A stretch of DNA of 64,000 bases from an uncultured Alphaproteobacteria bacterium. GTDB lineage: Bacteria; Pseudomonadota; Alphaproteobacteria; GCA-2731375. How positions within the stretch are numbered: position 1 is the stretch's first letter; each line of letters starts with the position of its first letter. Shown here in pieces: positions 33,501-40,867 of this stretch. The notes under the pieces were generated by a model, which made no database searches, was not told the origin of the DNA, and saw only the letters and a program-made list of their open reading frames with translations. Location: positions 1 through 64,000 of the forward strand of contig CATOSZ010000001.1 of the NCBI GenBank assembly GCA_951812805.1. Direction: 5' to 3'. Made by a program: the position numbers and the translations under genes.

Positions 33501-33772
33501 CCTGCCTCGCCGAGGCGCACTACCGGCTTGGCGACCTGACCCGGGCCTTGGAGGTGCTGGCGGAAAGCCAGGCCGTGATCGAGCGTACGGAACAACGCTT
33601 CTACGAGCCGGAAACGCACCGCCGCCGCGGGACGGTGCTGGAGGCGGCCGGCCGGCGGGAGGAAGCCATGGCGGCCTACAGGCGCGCCGTCCAAATCGCG
33701 GATGGACAGGGAAGTGTCACCTGGCGAAACAGGGCGATGGAAAACCTCGCCCGCTTGGTGGACGAAAGCTGA
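30581..33772 (+). CDS. SAM domain - class III adenylate/guanylate cyclase - AAA ATPase
   Basis: A 1063-residue cytosolic signalling protein. Residues 1-65 form a SAM domain (GLEKYGEAFRENEVEFSDLP). Residues about 80-265 form a class III nucleotide cyclase with the two metal Asp, D89 (MFVDLVGST) and D133 (LGDGVIAYF), at the usual spacing of 44. Then comes an AAA/STAND ATPase with Walker A GEPGIGKS at 308-315 and Walker B VLVVLEDAHWID. The C-terminal third is helical and TPR-like. Catalytic metal residues are kept, so it may make cAMP; nucleotide specificity is not clear. It lies 24 bp after the cyclase-family hydrolase gene. Confidence 0.92.
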   Translation: MNDLAAWLAHLGLEKYGEAFRENEVEFSDLPDLTEDDLKEIGLPVGPRRRLMKAAQALGDLDADEDIVEVAPARSMEAERRQLTVMFVDLVGSTELSGRLDPEDLRALMRRYQTVVAAVIERNAGYLANWLGDGVIAYFGWPSAGEDQAIRAVRAGLDAVAAVGGIPLPGVDTKMLAARVGIATGPVVVGDLAGDSGGQQGMVTGETPNLAARLQGEAVPGGVVIGRTTRALVQAAFDLESLGRLDLKGFDAPVEAWSVRGQHVDEDRFAVPGVRLTTFTGRTHEVGLLLDRWQRARDGEGQVVQIMGEPGIGKSRIVETFRGRIDGEPYRRIVFQCSPHHVNSALYPVIRHLDLAAGYAADDGVEAKLAGIEAMVGEAGLDAGEAAPLIAALLSVPFVGCFGDLDMTPQQQRVATLRALQDLLLALARDEPVLVVLEDAHWIDPTTRELIVDVVPRLAERRILLLITHRPEWSDPFQGQGHVTTLNMTRLSRAQIAEIVRDVAGRALSDDIVARIVERTDGVPLFIEELTKAMAEADFDLADEDVPVTLQASLMARLDRLGPAKEVAQIGAVIGREFARELLARVAEGPGDDLSAALDRLVEAQLIFRSRHDEGEVYSFKHALVQDVAYESLLRQRRQALHLAIAEALSSGDDAQAAPEVLARHYEQGNDLRSALLWLDRAGLAAAQRSAQPEAVAHCTGALRILGTIGDPGDDGDRELALLFRLGQAQFGAVGGGAPEAIETFERASALAARRDDPVARVIAQYGQYVGQMISGQLRLADEVGAQVRTAARESGHAWMELVGGRLIGGARYLMGDLTTARDVLYGFVAADEAVLRQIPPGFAHSPVDTALPLLAHVEWALGEREAAYARSDAAILRMADIRGDANSLAFALTWDMLISACERDGERLHASATRMIALAGETGGMFWEQWGHCALGVAEVIGGNAADGLAPIAAGVEGLLATGALQHIPFQMTCLAEAHYRLGDLTRALEVLAESQAVIERTEQRFYEPETHRRRGTVLEAAGRREEAMAAYRRAVQIADGQGSVTWRNRAMENLARLVDES

Positions 33773-33810
33773 GGGATCGATCCTTCGGTTCCGGTCAGGG
33801 GCCGCGAACC

Positions 33811-35232
33811 TCAGTCACGGTCGTCGTGACCGGCCATGCCGCCCGAAATCTCCTCGGTGGCTTCGCTCGACAACGTGTCCGGCAGGATCAGGTTCAAGGC
33901 GATGGCGATGAAGGCCGCCGGCAGCAGGCCCGACGTCATCAGAACGCGGAGCGTATCGGGCAGATATTGCACTGCCTTCGACTCGAGCTGCAGGCCGAGG
34001 CCGATCGAGAGGGCGATCGCGAAGATGACCATGTTGCGGCGGTTCCACTTGACGTCCGACAGCATCGATACGCCGGCGGCCACGACCATGCCGAACATGA
34101 CGATGACGCCCCCGCCCAGCACTTCGATCGGAATGGTTCGGATCACCGCGCCGACCTTGGGGACGAAGCCGCATAGAATCAGGAACACCGCGCCGATGGT
34201 GACGACATGGCGGCTCATGACGCCGGTCATCGCGATGAGGCCGACATTCTGGCTGAAGGAGGTATTCGGCAGGCCGCCGAAAATGCCCGCGACGGCCGAG
34301 CCGAAACCGTCGGCGAAGGTCGCACCCCGGATCTCCTTTTCGCTCGCCTCGCGGCCGGCGCCGCCCTTGGTGATGCCGGAGACGTCGCCGACGGTTTCCA
34401 CCGCCGAGACGAAGGCCATCAGACAGAACCCGGCGATGGCGGCGACGGTAAAATCGATGCCGTAGCTGAAGGGAAGCGGCAGGGCGACGGTCGCGGCACG
34501 GCCCCAGCTCGTCGCGATGGCGTCGATCGTCACCATGCCGACCAGCAGGGCGTAGAGATAGCCGACGGCGATCCCGATCACCACGGCCGAGACCGACAGC
34601 ATGCCGCGGGCAAAGAACTTGAGGCCGAGCGTCGTGACGATGACGATGAGCGCCGCCGACCAGTTCAACAGGCTGCCGTACTCGGGCTTGTCGACCGCGG
34701 GAACGCCGCCGGCGGCATACTGAATGCCGACCTTGACGAGGGCCAGTCCGATCATGGTGACGACGAGCCCGGTGACCAGGGGCGGGAGAGCGAACCGGAT
34801 CCGGCCGATCACCGTGCCGAGCGCGGCATGGAAGAGCCCGCCGACCAGCACGCCGCCGAAGAGCACCGGCAGCGCCTCGACGCCCTTGCCCGCGACGAGC
34901 GGGATCATGATCGGCAGGAAGGCGAAGCTGGTGCCCTGCACGATCGGCAGGCGGGCGCCGACCGGACCCAATCCCACCGTCTGCAGCAGCGTCGCCACGC
35001 CGGCGAACAGCATCGACATTTGGATCATGTAGGTCATGTCGGGGAAGCCCTGCTTGCCGGCCTCCGACCCGAAACCGAAACCGGCCGCGCCGGCAATGAT
35101 GATGGCGGGCGTGACGTTGGAGACGAACATCGCCAATACATGCTGGATGCCGAGCGGGATCGCCGTGGCCAGCGGCGGCATGTAGTTCGGATCTCTCAGT
35201 TGTTCGGGCGTGCCGATTGCTGTGCCGGGCAT
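33811..35232 (-). CDS. NCS2 family nucleobase:cation symporter
   Basis: A 473-residue membrane protein of the NCS2 (uracil-xanthine permease) family with about 12-14 helices. GPVGARLPIVQGTSFAFLP is the TM3 segment. The signature SFSQNVGLIAMTGV, with the conserved QNVG, lies near residue 320. NCS2 carriers import xanthine, urate or uracil with H+ or Na+; which one is not readable. The ATG at 35230-35232 gives a normal N-terminus; the longer open frame upstream is non-homologous. It is last in the minus-strand group after the liv-type transporter. It may serve the molybdenum hydroxylases, if their substrate is a purine-like ring (weak inference). Confidence 0.93.
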   Translation of the reverse strand: MPGTAIGTPEQLRDPNYMPPLATAIPLGIQHVLAMFVSNVTPAIIIAGAAGFGFGSEAGKQGFPDMTYMIQMSMLFAGVATLLQTVGLGPVGARLPIVQGTSFAFLPIMIPLVAGKGVEALPVLFGGVLVGGLFHAALGTVIGRIRFALPPLVTGLVVTMIGLALVKVGIQYAAGGVPAVDKPEYGSLLNWSAALIVIVTTLGLKFFARGMLSVSAVVIGIAVGYLYALLVGMVTIDAIATSWGRAATVALPLPFSYGIDFTVAAIAGFCLMAFVSAVETVGDVSGITKGGAGREASEKEIRGATFADGFGSAVAGIFGGLPNTSFSQNVGLIAMTGVMSRHVVTIGAVFLILCGFVPKVGAVIRTIPIEVLGGGVIVMFGMVVAAGVSMLSDVKWNRRNMVIFAIALSIGLGLQLESKAVQYLPDTLRVLMTSGLLPAAFIAIALNLILPDTLSSEATEEISGGMAGHDDRD

Positions 35233-35300
35233 GGTGCTGCGTCCCCCTTGTGTCCCACGTCGCGTTGGCCCCGTCCGAAGCCATCGCGTCAAGCATGTGT

Positions 35301-36011
35301 TCAGAGAAGGGCGAAGTAAATGCAAAGACCTCCGATCGTCGGCGGCAGCAGGCACAGGGCGAGGCCGATGCGACGTGCGAGGCGGTGCGGTTTGCCGTGC
35401 AGGACGAGCATCCCGCAAGTGAAAATTCCGACGATGGCGAAGAGGCCGAGGAGGAGAATGGCGGCGACGATCGCCAGTTCGCGTACATTCTCCTCGTGGA
35501 AGGTCCATTCGGGCTGGTTCCGGTAAGTCGCGATGGAAAAGGCGTAGGCGTCGCCGAAGCGCAACCAGGGTACAACGGGGTCGATGCCGCAGAGGTCCAG
35601 CCCTTCGGCCAGCTGATCTGCGTCGAGGGGGCCGCTCACCTCGCCGGTGTCGTCGTGCACGATGTAGTCGCCGGCCCGGTTGGCCGTTGGCGTTCCGCGG
35701 AGCGCGATGCACGCTGCGTTCCACTTGACCTGGACGTTCAAGCCATGATCGTGGCTCTTCTGCCTGAACTCCAACAGCGTCCGCTCATGCTGGTAGTCGA
35801 GGAACCACAGTTGGCGCGGTATGCCGTTCTCGTCCAGCCGCGTGACGGCGTTGGCCTCCAGTGCGCCGACGCTCTCGTCCTCCGGGTCCCATTTCAGGCC
35901 GAGACGGTCGGTCATCTTGATATGGTAGCCAGGCTCGTCGAAGGGGCTTGCGAGGCCGTTTCCGCTGCTTGCCGCGAAAACGAGAGAGAGGATCAGGACC
36001 AGTCGCGTCAC
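35301..36011 (-). CDS. Hypothetical membrane-anchored protein with signal peptide
   Basis: I do not recognise this 236-residue protein. It starts at GTG 36009-36011 with a signal-like segment (LVLILSLVFAASSG). A roughly 160-residue extracytoplasmic domain follows, then two hydrophobic helices near the C-terminus (VAAILLLGLFAIVGIFTCGML and IGLALCLLPPTIGGLCIYFALL). The domain contains GYHIKMTDRLGLKWDPEDES and Cys residues that could form a disulfide. It lies 8 bp after the livF-like gene, so it may be co-transcribed with the transporter. The longer frame upstream is an overlap with livF and rejected. Confidence 0.65.
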   Translation of the reverse strand: MTRLVLILSLVFAASSGNGLASPFDEPGYHIKMTDRLGLKWDPEDESVGALEANAVTRLDENGIPRQLWFLDYQHERTLLEFRQKSHDHGLNVQVKWNAACIALRGTPTANRAGDYIVHDDTGEVSGPLDADQLAEGLDLCGIDPVVPWLRFGDAYAFSIATYRNQPEWTFHEENVRELAIVAAILLLGLFAIVGIFTCGMLVLHGKPHRLARRIGLALCLLPPTIGGLCIYFALL

Positions 36012-36019
36012 GGGCCGCG

Positions 36020-36667
36020 TCAGTCGCGTTTGACCACGCTGCCCCGTTCGATCACGTAAGTGCCGTCCAGCAGGTCGGCGATGTGGGTATCGTTGGATTC
36101 GGCGATCAGCACGCTTTCGCCTTCGCGCTTCAGCTCGGCCAAAATGTCGGCGATGCGGCGGACCAGGACCGGGGCGATGCCTTCCGTCGGCTCGTCCAGC
36201 AGCAGCAGCTTGGTGCCGACCAGCAAGGCGCGGGCCAGCGCGACCATCTTTTGCTGGCCGCCCGAGAGTGAGGTCGCCGGCCGCGCGCGGAACTCCGCCG
36301 CCTCGTGGATCAGGCCGTAGATCCAATCCAGCCGCGCCTGGTAGTCCTTGACGCCGGTGGCCCAGACCGGCAGCAGGATGTTCTCTTCCGCCGTCAGGCT
36401 CGGCACCAGGCGGCGGTCCTCCGGCATATAGCCGATGCCGAGATGGGCCCGCTGGCTGCCGGGAAGGGCCAGCAGGTCGGCGGCTTCGAAGGCGACGCGG
36501 CCCGCGCCCGGCTTCAGGACCCCCATGATCGAGCGCATCAGCGTCGTCTTGCCGGCGCCGTTGCGACCGATCAGGCCGCGCATGCTGCCGGGCGGAACCT
36601 CCAGCCCGACACCGCGCAGAGTGGGGATCGGGCCGATGTTGACGTCGAGGCCGGAGACTTCAAGCAT
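36020..36667 (-). CDS. Branched-chain-type ABC transporter ATPase (LivF-like)
   Basis: A 215-residue ATPase of the HAAT (LivF) group, which drives uptake of branched-chain amino acids, amides or urea. Walker A GRNGAGKTT lies near residue 34, the signature LSGGQQKM near residue 134, and Walker B LLLLDEPTEGIAP, the LivF-type ending. The usual length is about 235, so it is slightly short at the C-terminus, ending IERGSVVKRD. The switch His region is SNDTHIADLL rather than the usual VEQN, a minor change. It overlaps livG by 8 bp. Confidence 0.93.
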   Translation of the reverse strand: MLEVSGLDVNIGPIPTLRGVGLEVPPGSMRGLIGRNGAGKTTLMRSIMGVLKPGAGRVAFEAADLLALPGSQRAHLGIGYMPEDRRLVPSLTAEENILLPVWATGVKDYQARLDWIYGLIHEAAEFRARPATSLSGGQQKMVALARALLVGTKLLLLDEPTEGIAPVLVRRIADILAELKREGESVLIAESNDTHIADLLDGTYVIERGSVVKRD

Positions 36668-37448
36668 TGCCCGTCTCCTCCGCGCCGTGGGTGCTGCGAT
36701 GCAACTCCTGGCCGACGACGAACTCCTTGACCCGGGGGTCCTCCAGCGCTTCGGCCGGCGGCGCGTCGCAGATGATCTCGCCCTGATAGAAGGCCAGGAC
36801 CCGGCTGACGTAGCGTTCGACGATTTCCATGTCGTGCTCGATGAACAGCACCGTGGTCTCTTCCTCGCGCAGTGCCGCCATGATGATGTCCATCAGGCCG
36901 AACTTCTCCTCGACGCTGATGCCGCTCGTCGGCTCGTCCAGCATCACCAGCTTCGGCTTGCGCACCGTCGCCATGGCGATGTCGAGCAGCTTGCGCACAC
37001 CCTGGGGCAGCGCGTCGGCGGCCACGTCCCGGTAATCGGCGATCTGGTAGCGCGCCATGTGGGTTTCGGCCCGGGCGGCCCGCGCAGGCGCGAACAGCGG
37101 TGCGAGCAGGGCGGGCCCCCGGCTTTCCGCGATGCCCATGGCGATCATCACGTTCTCGAACACCGTCTCCGAGCCGAAGACCTGCGGCACCTGGAACGAA
37201 CGGCAGAGGCCGAGCGTGGTAATCCGCCGTGGCGCCATGCCGAGAATGGACCGGCCCATGAACTCGATCCGGCCGGCGCTCGGCCGCAGATAGCCCGTCA
37301 CCATGTTGACGAAGGTCGTCTTGCCGGCACCGTTGGCACCGATGATGCCGATGGTTTCGCCCTCGTCGATGGTGACGTTGATGTCGCGCGCGGCGACGAC
37401 GCCACCGAACGACTTCTCCAGATCGTGGACTTCGAGAACCCTTGCCAT
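36660..37448 (-). CDS. Branched-chain-type ABC transporter ATPase (LivG-like)
   Basis: A 262-residue ATPase of the LivG type that pairs with LivF to power import. Walker A GANGAGKTTF lies near residue 37. The Walker B MLDEPTSGISVEE and the EHDMEIVERY switch region are LivG-type. The signature region reads LPQGVRKLLDIAMA, a variant of LSGGQ that is found in LivG-like proteins. It lies 8 bp after the LivM-like gene and overlaps the LivF-like gene. All five transporter components are present in one run. Confidence 0.94.
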   Translation of the reverse strand: MARVLEVHDLEKSFGGVVAARDINVTIDEGETIGIIGANGAGKTTFVNMVTGYLRPSAGRIEFMGRSILGMAPRRITTLGLCRSFQVPQVFGSETVFENVMIAMGIAESRGPALLAPLFAPARAARAETHMARYQIADYRDVAADALPQGVRKLLDIAMATVRKPKLVMLDEPTSGISVEEKFGLMDIIMAALREEETTVLFIEHDMEIVERYVSRVLAFYQGEIICDAPPAEALEDPRVKEFVVGQELHRSTHGAEETGNA

Positions 37449-37456
37449 ACGTTGGG

Positions 37457-38425
37457 CTACTCCGCCGGGCTCGGGGCGCTCTTGCGCCGCTTGCCCAGAT
37501 GCTCGGTCAGTGACCAGAGCCCGTTGGGCAGGAACATGACGATCACCAGCAGCGTCCCGCCCATCAGCAGCTGCCAGATCTGCGGCGCATAGTCGAAGGC
37601 GAAGGTGCGGATCAGTTCGAAGGCCAGCGCGCCGATGAAGGTCGCGGCGACGTTGCCCGTACCGCTCAAAATCGTGATGAAGACGAAGTCGCCGGAATTC
37701 GGCCAGTAGACCATGGAATCCGGGTCGACATGACCGACCGCCAGCGCCATCACCGCGCCGCCGAAGCCGGCGAGCAGGCCGGAGAAGACGTATTTCACGT
37801 GGATCGCCTTCTCCGCCGAATAGCCGAGGTATTCGAGCCGGATCTCGTTCTCGCGAACGGCGATGGTCATCGCGCCGAGTGTCGAGGACAGATAGCGATG
37901 TACGGCCAGCGCCACGATATAGACGATGATCGCCGTGAAGCAGAACAGCGTGATGTGAGCGTTGGCGCCTTCCGGCGTGATGCCGAAATAGCTCGGTTGC
38001 TTGACGCCGATGCCGTCAGTCGAGCCGAGCACTTCCAACTTTGCCAGCACGCCATAGAGGATCATGGAAAAGGCGAGGTTGAGCAGGGCGAAGAAGATCG
38101 CCCGGTAGCGGCGCAGCAGGAAGCCGAGCGCGAAGGCCAGCAGACCCGAGGCGATGGTGCCGATGATGATGCCCAGCAGGGCATCGGTGATGCCGATCTT
38201 CTGGCTGAGCGCCACCGCATAGGCGCCCCAACCGAAGAACAGGGCGTGCCCGAAGGAAACCAGGCCCGCCCGCCACAGGATCAGCAGGCCGAGCGCTACC
38301 GCACCGCGCGCCATCGACTGCAGGCCGATGAAGCGCAGCCAGTCCTCCAGCAGGAAGTTCGCCACCAGGATGACGACGAGGCCGATGGTCAGGCCCCAGA
38401 AGGTCTTGTCCATGAAGCGCGTCAT
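37457..38425 (-). CDS. Branched-chain-type ABC transporter permease (LivM-like)
   Basis: A 322-residue membrane permease with about 9-10 helices. GLVSFGHALFFGWGAYAVAL (about residues 54-73) is the LivM-type signature. The coupling region reads VRENEIRLEYLGYSAEKAIHVKYVFSG. The ATG at 38423-38425 overlaps the LivH-like stop as ATGA; a longer frame running back into LivH is a shadow. It forms the transmembrane pore with LivH. Ligand choice depends on the solute-binding protein upstream. Confidence 0.94.
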   Translation of the reverse strand: MTRFMDKTFWGLTIGLVVILVANFLLEDWLRFIGLQSMARGAVALGLLILWRAGLVSFGHALFFGWGAYAVALSQKIGITDALLGIIIGTIASGLLAFALGFLLRRYRAIFFALLNLAFSMILYGVLAKLEVLGSTDGIGVKQPSYFGITPEGANAHITLFCFTAIIVYIVALAVHRYLSSTLGAMTIAVRENEIRLEYLGYSAEKAIHVKYVFSGLLAGFGGAVMALAVGHVDPDSMVYWPNSGDFVFITILSGTGNVAATFIGALAFELIRTFAFDYAPQIWQLLMGGTLLVIVMFLPNGLWSLTEHLGKRRKSAPSPAE

Positions 38426-39324
38426 ATCTTCCTCGCTTGCGGCGGCGCGAACAGGCCCTCGGGGCGGAGCACCAGCACCACGGCCATGATCGCGTAGATG
38501 ACGAAGAGTTCGACCTCCGGCAGCAGATGGACGGAGGCGGCGCGCGATATGCCGACGACGAGCGCGCCGATGAGCGCGCCGGGGATCGAGCCCATGCCGC
38601 CGATCACCACCACGGCGAAAGCCAGCACCACGACCTCGACGCCGATGCCGGGTTGCACCGAAATGGTCGGCGCGACATAGGCTCCGCCGAGCGCGCCGAG
38701 GAAGGCGCCGATCATGAAGGTCACCAGGAAGACCTTGTTGACGTTGATGCCCATGCTCTGGCTCATCTCCCGGTCGAAGATGACCGCCAGCAGGATCTTT
38801 CCGAAGCGGGTCCGCGTCAGCGTGAACCACATGATGAGGGCGATCGTCATGGAGACGCCCACCATCGAGAGGTTGTAGTTGTCGAAGGTCAGGCCGGCGA
38901 TGTCGGTCCAGCCGAGCAGCTCCATCGGCTGGTAGGCGAAATAGGGGTCCGTCGCCCAGATCAGGATGATCACGTCCTCCAGCGCCAGGAAGGCGGCGAA
39001 GGTCGCCAGCACCACGATGTGCTCGTCCCGGTGATAGAGGTAGCGCAGCAGGCCGCGCTCGATGACCAGGCCGAACACCACGCCCAGGAAGGCGGCGGCG
39101 AGGAAGATCATCAGAAAACCGCCGAAGGCCGGCAGTTCCGCGTTGTACCACACGCCGATGAGCGTGGCGGCGAGGTAGGCGCCGAAGGCGAAGAACGAAC
39201 CATGGGTCACGTTCAACACTTTTTGCACGCCGAAAATGACCGTCAACCCGACCGCCACCATGAACAGGTAGGACGAGTAGATCAGGCCATCGACGATGAT
39301 GACGATCAGCAGCTGAAGGTCCAC
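38422..39324 (-). CDS. Branched-chain-type ABC transporter permease (LivH-like)
   Basis: A 300-residue membrane permease with about 8 helices. The N-terminal block INGL is replaced by VDGLIYSSYLFMVAVGLTVIFGVQKVLNVTHGSFFAFGAY, with the LivH-type NVTHGSF motif. MGINVNKVFLVTFMIGAFLGALGG is the coupling segment. It follows the solute-binding gene after 93 bp with an intervening hairpin. This spacing is normal, since the binding protein is needed in excess. It overlaps the LivM-like gene by 4 bp. Confidence 0.94.
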   Translation of the reverse strand: MDLQLLIVIIVDGLIYSSYLFMVAVGLTVIFGVQKVLNVTHGSFFAFGAYLAATLIGVWYNAELPAFGGFLMIFLAAAFLGVVFGLVIERGLLRYLYHRDEHIVVLATFAAFLALEDVIILIWATDPYFAYQPMELLGWTDIAGLTFDNYNLSMVGVSMTIALIMWFTLTRTRFGKILLAVIFDREMSQSMGINVNKVFLVTFMIGAFLGALGGAYVAPTISVQPGIGVEVVVLAFAVVVIGGMGSIPGALIGALVVGISRAASVHLLPEVELFVIYAIMAVVLVLRPEGLFAPPQARKI

Positions 39325-39367
39325 GCGGAGGCCCTCGCGAGCGTGTGGTCGGATAAGGGGAAAGGCG

Positions 39368-39401
39368 CGGGGCGGCGGCCTCGTTGGGTGCCGCCGCCCC
39401 G
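39368..39401 (-). terminator. Intercistronic hairpin after the solute-binding gene
   Basis: The arms cggggcggcggc (39368-39379) and gccgccgccccg (39390-39401) are perfectly complementary over 12 bp with a 10-nt loop. On the minus strand the stem is followed by a C/T-rich tract. It lies 17 bp after the solute-binding gene stop. It probably halts part of the transcription or protects the upstream mRNA, giving more binding protein than permease. Confidence 0.65.
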
Positions 39402-39417
39402 CCGTGGTCGTGTCAGC

Positions 39418-40728
39418 CTAGCACTTGGCGCCCTTCATGCCGCCTTCGAGCCAGGGAATGGAAGCGACACCCTCGGGCGGCATGATGCAGCTCGCCGGGA
39501 AGACGATGACGTCTTTGAGGACCGTCTCGCCGCGCTTCTCGTCCCACACCGTGACGCCCCAGAGATCGTCGGTGACCGCCTGATGGCCCTTCGAGAGCGC
39601 CATCTTCACCTCGCCGACGAAGGTCGGGAAGGTGGCGCCTTCCAGCGCCTCGATCACCTGGTCGGTGGTCGGGAACTTGCCGGCCTTCTTCGCCGCCGTG
39701 TCATAGGCGTACTTCGCGGCGAGGATGCCCTGGGCGTACTGGTAGGCGGGCTGCGCCGGCGGCTCGCCATAGGCCTTGCGGTATTCCTTCTGGAACCACT
39801 GGTTCAGCGGGTTCGGGTCGTCGACGGCATACATGCCGTAGGGACCGCGCGCGCCGATCATGAGACCCTGCGGAAACTTCTTGCCGAGACGGTAGGCCAC
39901 GGTCTCGCCGACGGTCAGGACGAAGTCCTTCTTGTGGAACAGGCCGCGGGCCGAGCCCTGGCCGATCAGCGCCTCGAGGTCGCCGCCCCAGAAGCTGGAG
40001 TGCACCAGCTTTTCCTTGCCGCGCAACAGGGCCGAGATCTCGGCGCCGTACTGGCCGGCGAAGATCTTTGGGAACTGCTGCTTGCTCGACGGCTTCGCCT
40101 CCGGCGCGAGGTGACGCATCGCCAGCTCGAAGTCGCGCCAGGAATCCTGGCCCCAGGCGTAGTTCTGGTTCAGCCCGACGAAGCCCTTGACCTGCCCCTT
40201 GCGCGTCTTGGCGATGTAATGCGCCGCCGAGACGTTGTTGCCGGTCGCATGGTTCATCGTGCGGAAGACGTACTTCGGATTCTTGTCCAGCTCCTCGAAC
40301 ACGCGCGGCGTGCCGCAGACCGTCTCGATGGTCAGGATCTTCAATTCTTCGGCGACGTTGGTCACCGCCGAGCAGGTGCCTGACGAGATGTAGCCGACCA
40401 CCAGGTCGACCTTTTCCTTCTGCACCTTGTTGCGCAGCTCCGTCACCTGCTTGGTGCCGCCGCCGGCCTCGTCGTAGATGATCGCGTCGACCATGCGGCC
40501 GGCGAAACCGGGCGTGTTGTAGGGTGCCGGCAACGTACCCTCGTTGATGCCGCGCACGATCAGCTCCGAGCCCTTTTTGGCCGGTATGCCGAAGGCCGGC
40601 GCGCCGGCGCCGGTGAGGAAGGTCGGCACGGCCATTTTGACCTTGTCCTGGGCCTGCGCCAGGCCAGTGCCCGCCAGCAGTGCCGCGGCGGCGAACAGCG
40701 CGCCGCTTCGCTTGATCCCAAACGTCAT
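39418..40728 (-). CDS. Branched-chain-type ABC transporter solute-binding protein
   Basis: A 436-residue periplasmic binding protein (PF13458-type fold) with a clear Sec signal peptide (MTFGIKRSGALFAAAALLAG, cleavage after AQA). The segment DAIIYDEAGGGTKQVTELRNKV and VDLVVGYISSGTCSAV are typical of this type. Its ligand may be a branched-chain amino acid, an amide, urea or an aromatic compound. The divergent amidase gene favours an amide (inference). GGGAG lies 7 nt before the ATG at 40726-40728. It is the first gene of the transporter operon. The longer frame toward 41109 runs through the divergent region and is rejected. Confidence 0.93.
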   Translation of the reverse strand: MTFGIKRSGALFAAAALLAGTGLAQAQDKVKMAVPTFLTGAGAPAFGIPAKKGSELIVRGINEGTLPAPYNTPGFAGRMVDAIIYDEAGGGTKQVTELRNKVQKEKVDLVVGYISSGTCSAVTNVAEELKILTIETVCGTPRVFEELDKNPKYVFRTMNHATGNNVSAAHYIAKTRKGQVKGFVGLNQNYAWGQDSWRDFELAMRHLAPEAKPSSKQQFPKIFAGQYGAEISALLRGKEKLVHSSFWGGDLEALIGQGSARGLFHKKDFVLTVGETVAYRLGKKFPQGLMIGARGPYGMYAVDDPNPLNQWFQKEYRKAYGEPPAQPAYQYAQGILAAKYAYDTAAKKAGKFPTTDQVIEALEGATFPTFVGEVKMALSKGHQAVTDDLWGVTVWDEKRGETVLKDVIVFPASCIMPPEGVASIPWLEGGMKGAKC

Positions 40729-40753
40729 GGTGAACTCTCCCTGTCGTCGTTCC

Positions 40754-40793
40754 CCCAATTGGGACGGGGCCTCCCGAGCCTCCGCCTTGGCGG
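40754..40793. promoter_or_regulatory. Palindromes in the divergent promoter region
   Basis: The gap between the solute-binding gene and the amidase (40729-40867) contains the palindrome cccaattggg (40754-40763) and the inverted repeat ccgccttggcgg (40782-40793). Either could be an operator for both divergent operons. No regulator gene is adjacent, so this is only suggestive. Confidence 0.35.
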
Positions 40794-40867
40794 ACACCTT
40801 GGCCCAAGTGGCTGGTCGTGGCAACCTCGTTTCATCGCCGCGACATGCGGCAGGGGAGGGTGAAGCG

